Below are positions 1 through 6,655 of a DNA stretch of 6,667 nucleotides, one piece after another. This DNA is from Pseudomonadota bacterium (lineage in GTDB: Bacteria > Pseudomonadota > Gammaproteobacteria > CAMYNG01). The stretch is from assembly GCA_020347585.1 (NCBI GenBank), contig CP070733.1, positions 2,218,052 through 2,224,718 on the forward strand, read 5' to 3'. The stretch's first letter is position 1; each line of letters opens with the position of its first letter. The translations under genes were made by a program, and so were the position numbers. The notes beneath the pieces are model-generated. The model was given only the letters and a program-made list of their open reading frames with translations. It had not been told where the DNA came from and made no database searches.

Positions 1-860
1 TCAGCGGGGTCAATCCAGCCCTTGCGCGCCGAGAGTTCCGCAGCAACGCGCATGCCAGCGGCCACTGCCTCACCGTGCAGCCAGCTGCCGTAGCCCGTGC
101 CCGCCTCGATGGCGTGGCCAAAGGTATGCCCGAGGTTGAGCAACGCGCGCACTCCGCCCTCCAGTTCGTCTTGCGCCACGATATCTGCCTTGTCGCGGCA
201 TGAGCGCTCGATGGCATGAGCAAGCGCCTCGGGCTTGCGCGCCAACAGATCATCTAAGTTGTCTTCCAGCCAGTTGAAGAACTCCGCGTCTCGAATTAGC
301 CCGTACTTGATTACCTCGGCAACGCCGGCGCTCAACTGGCGATCGTCCAGGGTATCCAACGTATCGGTATCCGCAATGACGCAGCGCGGCTGGTGGAAAG
401 CGCCGATCATGTTCTTGCCCAGCGCATGGTTGACGCCGGTCTTGCCGCCCACCGAGGAGTCAACCTGTGCCAGTAGAGTGGTGGGGACCTGGATAAAGGC
501 GACGCCGCGTTGATAGCAGGCCGCGGCAAAACCGGCCATATCACCGACCACGCCGCCGCCCAGTGCAACCAGGGTGCACTGGCGATCGAAGCGCTTCTCC
601 AGCAGGGCGTCGAAGATGCAGTTGAGCACCTCGAGATTCTTGTACTGCTCACCGTCAGGCAGGATCACGGAGGCGCGCTCGAAGCCCTGAAGCGCTTCCA
701 TCACCGCGTCCAGGTACAGCGGCGCGACAGTCTCGTTGCTGACCACCATCACCTGGCGCCCCGCGAGGTGTGGCGCGAACATTTCGGCGCGCGTCAGCAG
801 GCCCGATCCGATGTGGATCGGATAGCTGCGGTCGCCGAGGTCAAGTTGCAGTGTGCGCAT
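1..860 (-). CDS. aroB: 3-dehydroquinate synthase, C-terminus cut off by window edge
   Basis: AroB converts DAHP to 3-dehydroquinate, the second step of the shikimate pathway, in the cytosol using NAD and a divalent metal. Reading the minus strand from the ATG at 858-860 gives 286 uninterrupted codons up to the window edge. Visible motifs are the NAD-binding glycine run GGGVVGDMAG (about 101-110), PTTLLAQVDSSVGGKTGVNH (126-145), KNMIGAFHQP (149-158), AEVIKYG (181-187), LNLGHTFGHAIE (241-252) and LHGEAVAAGM (261-270). By family analogy the metal ligands are E182, H245 and H262; all are present. The usual length is about 360 residues, so roughly 75 C-terminal residues lie beyond the left edge. 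The start is chosen because the protein begins in the usual place and a modest GGAA lies 8 bases upstream (869-872); a GTG two codons earlier is possible. It lies 76 bases downstream of aroK. Identification is very secure. Confidence 0.97.
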   Translation of the reverse strand, partial: MRTLQLDLGDRSYPIHIGSGLLTRAEMFAPHLAGRQVMVVSNETVAPLYLDAVMEALQGFERASVILPDGEQYKNLEVLNCIFDALLEKRFDRQCTLVALGGGVVGDMAGFAAACYQRGVAFIQVPTTLLAQVDSSVGGKTGVNHALGKNMIGAFHQPRCVIADTDTLDTLDDRQLSAGVAEVIKYGLIRDAEFFNWLEDNLDDLLARKPEALAHAIERSCRDKADIVAQDELEGGVRALLNLGHTFGHAIEAGTGYGSWLHGEAVAAGMRVAAELSARKGWIDPA

Positions 861-910
861 CAGCACCGTTCCGTGATGAGAAGTGCGAGCACCGCCCGCG
901 GTTGGCAGGG

Positions 911-940
911 ATTATATGCCAAGCCGCCGTGGCGGGTCAG
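911..940 (-). promoter_or_regulatory. candidate sigma-70 promoter for aroB
   Basis: The minus strand carries an exact TATAAT at 911-916 in the aroK-aroB gap. An 18-base spacer separates it from CTGACC (935-940), which matches four of the six consensus -35 bases and overlaps the aroK stop codon. Transcription would begin near 904 and give a leader of about 44 bases before the aroB ATG. A perfect -10 box is uncommon by chance in such GC-rich DNA, but the -35 match is imperfect, so this is a prediction from sequence alone. Confidence 0.4.
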
Positions 941-1485
941 GCCGATGGAGCGCCGGCGCGCCGGATCATGCGATGCAGATCTGTGACCACCTCCGCCAGG
1001 CGGCGGTCGCCGGTTTCGATTACCAGGTGCGCCGCCTCACGGTACAGCGGTTCGCGCTCCGCCATCAGCGCCTCGAACGTGGCCCGTGGGTCGTCGGTTT
1101 GCAGCAGCGGTCGGTTGCGGTCACGCGCGGTGCGTTCAAGCAGCGTGTCGATGCTGGCCTGTATGTAAACCACTAGGCCACGTTCATGCAGCGCGCGCCG
1201 ATTTTCCTCGCGCAGGACCGCGCCGCCGCCGGTCGCCAGCACGATATCGGGGCGCTGTGTCAGTTCGTCGATGATGGCCGCTTCGCGCTTGCGAAACCCT
1301 TCCTCACCCTCTCCGTCAAATCTCAGCGGTATGCTGGCACCGGTGCGTGCCTCAATCTCGTGGTCGCTATCGACAAATGTCAGTCCCATGACCTCGGCGA
1401 GGCGCTTGCCAATGGTGGTCTTGCCCGAGCCCATCGGTCCTACCAGGAATACCTGGTGTACGTCAGACGCAGGCGTGTCGGTCAT
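937..1485 (-). CDS. aroK: shikimate kinase
   Basis: AroK phosphorylates the 3-hydroxyl of shikimate with ATP, the fifth step of the shikimate pathway, in the cytosol. The protein is 182 residues, normal for the family. Visible are the Walker A loop GPMGSGKT (16-23), the shikimate-binding region DSDHEIE (39-45, D41) with GEEGFRKRE (60-68, R65), the glycine motif ATGGGAV (85-91), the lid region RDRNRPLL (122-129) and REPLY (145-149). The start is the ATG at 1483-1485, giving an N-terminus MTDTPASDVHQVFLVG of about the same length as known AroK. The frame stays open to a TTG at 1525-1527, but that codon lies in the loop of a strong hairpin and would add an atypical leader. No Shine-Dalgarno sequence precedes the ATG; the 24 bases before it are almost all pyrimidines. 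The gene stops 76 bases before aroB and begins 63 bases after pilQ. Confidence 0.96.
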   Translation of the reverse strand: MTDTPASDVHQVFLVGPMGSGKTTIGKRLAEVMGLTFVDSDHEIEARTGASIPLRFDGEGEEGFRKREAAIIDELTQRPDIVLATGGGAVLREENRRALHERGLVVYIQASIDTLLERTARDRNRPLLQTDDPRATFEALMAEREPLYREAAHLVIETGDRRLAEVVTDLHRMIRRAGAPSA

Positions 1486-1509
1486 GCAAAGGGGGAAGAG
1501 CAGGGGAGA

Positions 1510-1543
1510 GCCGCGGCATGCAAGCAAACCTGCATGCCGCGGC
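1510..1543 (-). terminator. strong hairpin between pilQ and aroK (possible terminator or processing site)
   Basis: Perfect 13-base inverted repeat: GCCGCGGCATGCA at 1510-1522 and TGCATGCCGCGGC at 1531-1543, separated by 8 bases. It begins 5 bases after the pilQ stop codon and ends 24 bases before the aroK ATG. On the transcribed strand it is followed by a C- and T-rich run, not a clean T tract, so it is not a textbook intrinsic terminator. It could end or attenuate the pil transcript, act with Rho on the C-rich stretch that follows, or protect the 3' end of pilQ mRNA. The hairpin is directly seen; its role is inference. Confidence 0.6.
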
Positions 1544-1548
1544 CGGCA

Positions 1549-3672
1549 TCAGAGCGCCAGGGCTTCCTTGACGATCTTCGGTGTGACAAAGATCAGCAGT
1601 TCTGATTTTTCGTCAGACTCAAATTTCTGACGGAACAGCGCGCCGATTACCGGCAAGTCGCCAAAGAAGGGTACGCGGTTGATGTTCTGCTGCTTGGTCT
1701 GCTCGTAGACGCCGCCGAGTACGATGGTCTCGCCGTTGTCCACCAGCACCTGGGTCTGGACGTTCTGTGTGTTGATCGGCGGCACACCCAGTACCGAGCG
1801 CGAGAAGTCTGCCTCGTCCTTGTTGACCTTGAGGTCCATGATGACGCGGTCGTCCGGCGTTATCTGCGGCGTAACGCGCAGGCTCAGCACGGCCTTCTTG
1901 AACGCTACCGTCGCCGCACCGCTGGAGGTGGCCTCCAGATAGGGGATTTCCTGACCGGTCTCGATAACCGCCTCGCGTTGATTGGCGGTGATAACCCGTG
2001 GGCTGGAGACAGTTTCCGATCGTCCTTCCGCTTGGGCCGCTGACAGTTCCAGTTCCAGCAGGGTGCCAAACGGCAGGGTGGCTACTGCCAAGCCGATACT
2101 GCCCGCTGTGGACGCTAGTTGGCTGACCGGCAGGTTGACGTTCCAGCGCTCGGGTGCCGGAATGGGATCACCGTTGAGGATATCGTTGGTGGCAGTTAGG
2201 TCACCGGAGGTAGTAGTTGTTCGCTGGCCGTTATCGGTCTTGCGCGACAGCCCGAAGCGCACGCCGAGTTCCTTACTGAAGTCATTGGACGCGAGCACGA
2301 CGCGTGATTCAATCAGGACCTGGCGCACGGCAATGTCCAGTTCCTCTACCATTGCGACGATAGCATCGATGTACTGGCGCGTGTCGCGTACCAGTAGACG
2401 GTTGGTGCGCTCGTCCATCGTGACGCTGCCGCGTGGCGATAGCCAGGCTTGCTTGCCTTCTTCAGAGTTGAACAGAGCGAATAACGTCGTGGCCTTGGCG
2501 TAGTTTACCTGGATGGTTTCGTTCTCCAGCGGCGCCAGTTGTACGAGCTGCTTGCTAGCCTCCAGTTCGAGCTTCTCGCGCGCCGCGATCTCGTCCGCCG
2601 GGGCTACCATGATGACATTGCCGTTCTCGCGCTTGGCCAGTCCTTTGGTCTTGAGGATGATATCCAGCGCCTGGTCCCAGGGAACGTTCTTGAGTCGCAG
2701 CGTAATGTTGCCGCCCACGGTGTCGCTGGTTACCAGGTTCAGCCCGGTGAAATCCGCCACCAGCTGCAGCACGGCGCGTACCTCGATGTCTTGGAAGTTG
2801 AGCGACAGACGTTCACCCGTGTACTCGCGCTTCTTGGCGCGGCGCTCCTCTTCCTCTTCCTTAATGATGGGTTTGACCTCGATGGTGAATCGGTTGTCGG
2901 TCTGGTAGCCGAGATAGTCAAACTCGCCGGCCGCACCGACCACGATCTGGCTGCCATCGCCGAAGTTGAACGCGTCCACGGTCTTCACGGGCGTAGCGAA
3001 GTCAATCACGTCCATGCGTCGCTCGAGGTTACCTGACAGTTTGCCGCGTGGGACGTTGGCGACCACGCGATTGCCGCGGCGTTGAAGGTCAATGGGTGTA
3101 TTCGGATCGGCTAGGGTCACTATGACGCGGCCCTCACCCTTCTCGCCGCGTCGAAAATCGACACCGATCACCACGTCGCCGCTGACCGCTGCGGGCATGG
3201 TGGCGGGCGCGGCAGCAGGCGCGCCAGCGGCGTAACCGCCTTCACCCTGCAGGGTGACGTACACGTCGTTGCCCGATACCCGCGTGGAATATCCCACCAG
3301 CCGGGCGAGGTTGATGACCACGCGGGTGCGACCGCCCGCCTCGACAGCGCTGATGCTGCGGGCGACGCCGACGCCGATGTCGCGGCTCTTGGCCTTGAGG
3401 CGGTTCTCGGTAGCCGGAAAATCAAGCGCGATGCGTGCCGGCGTATCGATGGTAAAGGCACCGGGTTCAGGGGCCGGGCCCGACATGCTCAGTCGAATTT
3501 CGACGCGGTCCCCCGGGAGGGTTGAGAAGCTGATGTCCTCTAAGGCGACGTTCTGTGCGCGCGCGCCGGTCGCCATGAAAAGTAGCAACGCCAGCAGCAG
3601 TGCGCCGGACAGCACGCGGCGCAGTCCTCCTGCTGGTCGCAATACTTCGATTTCAGCCATCGTCTGTCTCAT
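1549..3672 (-). CDS. pilQ: type IV pilus secretin PilQ
   Basis: PilQ forms the multimeric outer-membrane channel through which the type IV pilus is extruded and retracted. The protein has 707 residues. A signal peptide spans about 1-39, with a basic segment, a Leu-rich core and an ARA|Q cleavage site. Two AMIN (peptidoglycan-binding) domains follow at about 42-142 and 165-268, separated by an Ala/Pro-rich linker (149-163). A charged segment KEEEEERRAKKR (271-282) leads to the N0/STN domain (285-358), then an N1/NolW-like domain (about 375-450) and the secretin core (about 510-703). Residues 647-680 fit the general secretin signature, from GETIVLGGV to VPFFGDLPVIGALF. No cysteine is present. 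The ATG at 3670-3672 is preceded by GGAG (3680-3683) with 7-base spacing, which favours it over the ATG four codons later. It begins 20 bases after the pilP stop and is the last gene of the pil block. Confidence 0.97.
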   Translation of the reverse strand: MRQTMAEIEVLRPAGGLRRVLSGALLLALLLFMATGARAQNVALEDISFSTLPGDRVEIRLSMSGPAPEPGAFTIDTPARIALDFPATENRLKAKSRDIGVGVARSISAVEAGGRTRVVINLARLVGYSTRVSGNDVYVTLQGEGGYAAGAPAAAPATMPAAVSGDVVIGVDFRRGEKGEGRVIVTLADPNTPIDLQRRGNRVVANVPRGKLSGNLERRMDVIDFATPVKTVDAFNFGDGSQIVVGAAGEFDYLGYQTDNRFTIEVKPIIKEEEEERRAKKREYTGERLSLNFQDIEVRAVLQLVADFTGLNLVTSDTVGGNITLRLKNVPWDQALDIILKTKGLAKRENGNVIMVAPADEIAAREKLELEASKQLVQLAPLENETIQVNYAKATTLFALFNSEEGKQAWLSPRGSVTMDERTNRLLVRDTRQYIDAIVAMVEELDIAVRQVLIESRVVLASNDFSKELGVRFGLSRKTDNGQRTTTTSGDLTATNDILNGDPIPAPERWNVNLPVSQLASTAGSIGLAVATLPFGTLLELELSAAQAEGRSETVSSPRVITANQREAVIETGQEIPYLEATSSGAATVAFKKAVLSLRVTPQITPDDRVIMDLKVNKDEADFSRSVLGVPPINTQNVQTQVLVDNGETIVLGGVYEQTKQQNINRVPFFGDLPVIGALFRQKFESDEKSELLIFVTPKIVKEALAL

Positions 3673-3679
3673 TGTGATT

Positions 3680-3683
3680 CTCC
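3680..3683 (-). promoter_or_regulatory. ribosome binding site of pilQ
   Basis: GGAG read on the minus strand, 7 bases before the ATG at 3670-3672. It decides between that ATG and a second in-frame ATG at 3658-3660. Confidence 0.7.
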
Positions 3684-3692
3684 AACCGGGTG

Positions 3693-4280
3693 TTACTCGA
3701 CGAGCTTGAGGGCCGCCTTGCGTTTGGTCCAGCCCCCGGCACCATCGGAAACCGTCTCTTCGACGAGAATGTCCGACTCGGATATCGCCAGAATTTCGCC
3801 GTGATTTCTGCCCAGATGGCTGCCCACCTGGACCTTGTACACTGTATCGTCAGGCGCCTTGACCAGCGCCCAGTTGTCGTCCTGTTTCTGCATCTGCCCG
3901 ACATACTTCAGCGCGTCCCTGTCAAACTGCTCTAACGCCTCGCGCTTGCGTCCGACGTCCGGCGCTTCCAAACCTTCCACCGCGGTCACCAGCGGCAGGA
4001 AGGGATCGCGCTGCGCATGGGCCTGGTAGGCAAACGTCTCATACGGTTTGACCTCTGGCAACGGGGCCACGTGGCCTTTCTGGCGCGACTTGACGTCCTG
4101 CACGTAGGCTTCCAGATCGCCATATTCGCCGCCGGTGCAGCCGCCGATCAGCAGCATGAACAGCACGAGTAACGGCGTCACGGCGGAACACGTGCCGCCT
4201 GCGGTGATGATTCGTGAAGTTCTGCGTATGCCTCTCAAGGCCCTATCCCCAAATCGTGTCTGCTCGATTAAGCTGTGCAT
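3693..4280 (-). CDS. pilP: type IV pilus inner-membrane lipoprotein PilP (start uncertain)
   Basis: PilP is a periplasmic lipoprotein that binds the PilN-PilO dimer and contacts the N0 domain of PilQ, coupling the inner-membrane assembly to the secretin. The longest frame gives 195 residues. A lipobox LIGGC ends at C48, after the hydrophobic run TPLLVLFMLLIGG. The mature part has a disordered linker (about 50-85), the family motif YQAHAQRDPF (85-94) and a C-terminal beta domain (about 120-195) with VGSHLGRNHGEI (152-163). The ATG at 4280 is 21 bases after the pilO stop but would give a 47-residue leader, long for a lipoprotein, with many rare codons (TTA, CGA, AGG, AGA, ATA). A TTG at 4238 (33-residue leader starting MRGIRR) or a GTG at 4181 (14-residue leader) are credible alternatives. 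None has a convincing ribosome binding site. The function is secure; the start is not. Confidence 0.93.
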   Translation of the reverse strand: MHSLIEQTRFGDRALRGIRRTSRIITAGGTCSAVTPLLVLFMLLIGGCTGGEYGDLEAYVQDVKSRQKGHVAPLPEVKPYETFAYQAHAQRDPFLPLVTAVEGLEAPDVGRKREALEQFDRDALKYVGQMQKQDDNWALVKAPDDTVYKVQVGSHLGRNHGEILAISESDILVEETVSDGAGGWTKRKAALKLVE

Positions 4281-4301
4281 GATAATGCGGGTTGGCGCTC
4301 T

Positions 4302-4943
4302 CTACTTGCGCCTTCCCTTCTTTTGCTTCTTTTTCGCGGCGCGCTGCTCAGCGATCTCATCCTCGTCGAGGTAGCGATAGGTCTTTGCTACCACCTCCAT
4401 GGCTAGCTGCCCGCTTTTGTCGTCCCGTTCTATCTTGATATTGTGCAGCGTTACGATGCGCGGCAACGCTGCCACGCCGCTGATAAAGTCGCCGAACTGG
4501 TGATAGCCGCCGGTAACCTTGATGTTGATGGGTTTCTCCGCGTAGAAATCGATGGCCTGTTCGGGGCGCGGTTTGAACAGCTGGAACTCAACGCCGCTGG
4601 TCAGCCCCGTCTGGCTGATTTCATCCACCAGGTTTTCCACTTCAGTCTTGCTCGGCAGCTGGCGCAGCATGGTGCCGAAGGTTTCCTCCATTTCCTTCAT
4701 CTGTTCCTTGTAGGCGTCGAGGTTGGCGGCCTTGGCCTGCTTGGTCTCGAAGTCCTGCTTGAGACTTGTTTCCTCGGCGCGCACCCGTTCCAGTCGCTCC
4801 TGCTGGCTCTGGATGAAAAGAAAGTACCCGCCCACAAACACGATGATGCAAAGCACCGAGATTACGATAATCTTGAACGGCATCGGCCAGCCGCCGATGT
4901 TGTTCAGATCAAGGTCAATGTCGCTGAGGTTGATCTCTTTCAC
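4302..4943 (-). CDS. pilO: type IV pilus inner-membrane protein PilO
   Basis: PilO pairs with PilN in the inner membrane and, with PilM and PilP, forms the alignment complex connecting the pilus motor to PilQ. The protein is 213 residues. A short cytoplasmic N-terminus (1-21) precedes one transmembrane segment (about 22-44), a charged coiled-coil region (45-95, rich in E, K, Q and R) and a periplasmic ferredoxin-like domain (about 100-195) ending in VVAKTYRYLDEDE. The extreme C-terminus is strongly basic (KKKQKKGRRK, 204-213). Translation starts at a GTG (4941-4943) that overlaps the pilN stop as GTGA. GGAGGGG (4952-4958) lies 8 bases upstream, so the non-ATG start is well supported and translation is probably coupled to pilN. 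The stop is TAG at 4302-4304. Confidence 0.96.
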   Translation of the reverse strand: MKEINLSDIDLDLNNIGGWPMPFKIIVISVLCIIVFVGGYFLFIQSQQERLERVRAEETSLKQDFETKQAKAANLDAYKEQMKEMEETFGTMLRQLPSKTEVENLVDEISQTGLTSGVEFQLFKPRPEQAIDFYAEKPINIKVTGGYHQFGDFISGVAALPRIVTLHNIKIERDDKSGQLAMEVVAKTYRYLDEDEIAEQRAAKKKQKKGRRK

Positions 4944-5509
4944 TTCTTAGACCCCTCCGACTCGACCGTTTTCGATTCCTGGCTCGCCTTGAGCTTGAAG
5001 TTGCGCGCACGCTCCTCGGACTTCTCATCGGTCTCGATAACTTCAAGCAACGGACTTTGCAGCGTGCTGGCGTCCTCGATGTTGCGCATAAACGAGGAGA
5101 CGCGAGCGTTGGACTGCGCCTGGCCGTCGACCGTGATGGTACGGCCCTTCTGCGCCAGGCTCTTGAGGTACACGCCATCCGGCACGATGCGTGCCACCTC
5201 GTCGAACAGGCGCACTATCTCGGGGCGATTGCTCTGCAGTTCCTGGACGATCTTCATGCGCGCCAGCAGGCGATCCTTTTCCCTCTCAAGGTTCTCAATT
5301 TCCTTAAGCTGCTGCTCGACCTCAGTGATTTGCCGCTTGATGAAATTGTTGCGCGCTTCCTGGCCACTGATCATGCGGGACATCTGCATGTAGGCGGCCA
5401 GTACGATCACTGCGGCGAGCACAACAGAAAGGCCGGCGACCACGAAGAACTGTTTCTGCTTCTCCTTGCGCAGTTCCTGGCGCCACGGTAACAGGTTGAT
5501 GTGAGCCAT
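4940..5509 (-). CDS. pilN: type IV pilus inner-membrane protein PilN
   Basis: PilN is a bitopic inner-membrane protein whose cytoplasmic tail docks in PilM and whose periplasmic part pairs with PilO. The protein is 189 residues. The N-terminus MAHINLLPWR carries the conserved INLLPWR motif (4-10) known to bind PilM. One transmembrane segment follows (about 21-43), then a coiled coil (about 48-92) and a ferredoxin-like fold (about 95-175) containing VYLKSLAQKGRTITVDGQAQS. The tail (162-189) is charged and probably disordered. The ATG at 5507-5509 shares one base with the pilM stop (TGATG), and AGGAG (5519-5523) lies 9 bases upstream. At its other end the stop overlaps the pilO start. These overlaps indicate coupled translation of the pilM-pilN-pilO proteins. 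Confidence 0.97.
   Translation of the reverse strand: MAHINLLPWRQELRKEKQKQFFVVAGLSVVLAAVIVLAAYMQMSRMISGQEARNNFIKRQITEVEQQLKEIENLEREKDRLLARMKIVQELQSNRPEIVRLFDEVARIVPDGVYLKSLAQKGRTITVDGQAQSNARVSSFMRNIEDASTLQSPLLEVIETDEKSEERARNFKLKASQESKTVESEGSKK
4952..4958 (-). promoter_or_regulatory. ribosome binding site of pilO supporting a GTG start
   Basis: GGAGGGG on the minus strand inside the end of pilN, 8 bases before the GTG at 4941-4943. It supports GTG as the true pilO start, and no ATG near the start competes with it. Confidence 0.7.
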
Positions 5510-6579
5510 CAGTCGAAGCTCCTCATGGCCAGACCGCAGGCAATCATCAGCGCGGGCGCGTCGTTGCTCAGGCTCTGCGCCTTGACGCGTGAGGCGATGG
5601 TCATGTCGGCGAACGGGTTGGAGACCGTGGTGTTGACGCCCAGCTTGTCTGCGACCAACTCGTCGATGCCGGGCAACATGGCGGTACCGCCGGCCAGCAC
5701 GATGTGATCGACGGTGTTGTACTGGCTGGACGAGAAAAAGAACTGCAGCGAGCGGCTGACCTGCTGGACCATGGCCTCCTTGAATGGCTCGAGCACCTCG
5801 GGCACGTAGTTGTCGGGTAGGCCGCCCTGGCGCTTGGCCATGCCGGCCTCCTCGTAGGAGAGGCCGTAGCGGCGCTGGATCTCCTCGGTGAGCTGCTTAC
5901 CGCCGAACACCTGCTCGCGGGTGTAGATGGTCTTGGCGTCGTGCAACACGTTGAGGGTCGTCATGGTGGCGCCCACATCGATGACCGCGATTGTCTGATC
6001 CAGACCGTGCTCGGGCATCTGCGCTGCCTGGAGCTGGAAGGCGTTTTCGATGGCGTAGGCCTCGACGTCCATGATGCGAGCCTTGAGGCCCGCAATTTCG
6101 ATCGCCGCCACGCGCACATCGACGTTTTCGCTGCGTGATGCTGCCAGCAGCACGTCCATGCGTTCGGGATCATTCTCCGAGGGTCCGATCACCTCGAAAT
6201 CGAGGTTCACTTCCTCGAGCGGATAGGGGATGTACTGGTCGGCCTCGAGCTGGATTTGCTGCTCCATGTCATCCTCCGACAGGGAGGCGGGCATGGAAAT
6301 GACCTTGGTGATGACGGCCGAGCCTGCCACGGCCGCCGCGGCATGCTTGCAACGTGTGCCCGAGCGCTTGACGGCACGCCGAATGGCCTCACCCACGGCT
6401 TCGACGTCCGAGATATTCTTCTCGATCACCGAATTGGGGGGCAGCGGCTCCACCGCATAGCTCTCCACCCGGTAGCGGTCGCCGCTGCGACCCAGTTCCA
6501 GCAGCTTGACTGCCGTCGAACTGATGTCGAGACCGACCACAGGGGGATTCTTGGGCTTAAACAGCTCGGCGAGACCCAT
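5509..6579 (-). CDS. pilM: type IV pilus actin-like ATP-binding protein PilM
   Basis: PilM is a cytoplasmic actin/FtsA-like protein that binds ATP and the N-terminal peptide of PilN, linking the membrane alignment complex to the cytoplasmic motor side. The protein is 356 residues, usual for the family. The phosphate-1 motif is VVGLDISSTAVKLLEL (14-29), phosphate-2 is AVIDVGATMTTL (198-209, with D201) and the adenosine motif is IVLAGGTAMLPG (293-304). QIQLEADQYIPYPLEEVNLD (108-127) is a well-conserved PilM segment. The ATG at 6577-6579 gives the typical MGLAELFKPK N-terminus. Its ribosome binding site is weak: AGGA (6593-6596) is 13 bases away and a purine run AAGAAA (6581-6586) lies closer. 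It is first in the pil block, behind an AT-rich upstream region, and overlaps pilN by one base. Confidence 0.97.
   Translation of the reverse strand: MGLAELFKPKNPPVVGLDISSTAVKLLELGRSGDRYRVESYAVEPLPPNSVIEKNISDVEAVGEAIRRAVKRSGTRCKHAAAAVAGSAVITKVISMPASLSEDDMEQQIQLEADQYIPYPLEEVNLDFEVIGPSENDPERMDVLLAASRSENVDVRVAAIEIAGLKARIMDVEAYAIENAFQLQAAQMPEHGLDQTIAVIDVGATMTTLNVLHDAKTIYTREQVFGGKQLTEEIQRRYGLSYEEAGMAKRQGGLPDNYVPEVLEPFKEAMVQQVSRSLQFFFSSSQYNTVDHIVLAGGTAMLPGIDELVADKLGVNTTVSNPFADMTIASRVKAQSLSNDAPALMIACGLAMRSFD
5519..5523 (-). promoter_or_regulatory. ribosome binding site of pilN
   Basis: AGGAG on the minus strand within the last codons of pilM, 9 bases before the pilN ATG. It supports this start and allows independent as well as coupled initiation. 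Confidence 0.65.
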
Positions 6580-6626
6580 TTTTCTTATTGAATCCTGTAA
6601 GTTATCGGAAAGTCGTGTATTTCTAC

Positions 6627-6655
6627 ATTAAGTACCACAGTCAACTATAGGTCAA
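6627..6655 (-). promoter_or_regulatory. candidate sigma-70 promoter of the pilMNOPQ operon
   Basis: The minus strand shows TTGACC (6650-6655), a 17-base spacer and CTTAAT (6627-6632), matching five and four consensus bases respectively. Transcription would start near 6620, giving a leader of about 40 bases before pilM. The stretch 6580-6667 has only 27 G/C in 88 bases, against about 60% in the genes, as expected for a promoter region. A second TTGAC lies 11 bases inside the spacer. In related bacteria a divergent ponA-type gene usually lies beyond pilM; it would be outside this window and cannot be confirmed. Confidence 0.45.

Noticed and set aside
803..821. 7-bp inverted repeat with 5-base loop early in aroB (CCGATCC / GGATCGG)
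   Set aside because: Short, inside conserved coding sequence for PIHIGS, and not distinguishable from chance.
2539..3036. Plus-strand open frame of 165 codons within pilQ, with other shorter antisense frames
   Set aside because: Shadow of the pilQ coding sequence; no independent start signal or recognisable product.
4443..5393. Long open frame of 316 codons on the plus strand
   Set aside because: It lies antisense to pilO and pilN, which are unmistakable genes, and its translation resembles no family I know. GC-rich codon bias commonly opens such antisense frames.
6335..6346. GCCGCGGCATGC in pilM, identical to 12 bases of the pilQ-aroK hairpin arm
   Set aside because: In pilM it encodes Ala-rich codons, and a shared 12-mer within a window of this size is expected by chance.
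6627..6645. Possible sigma-54 promoter (TGGTAC) upstream of pilM
   Set aside because: The -12 element lacks the required GC at the right spacing; a sigma-70 type match is better.
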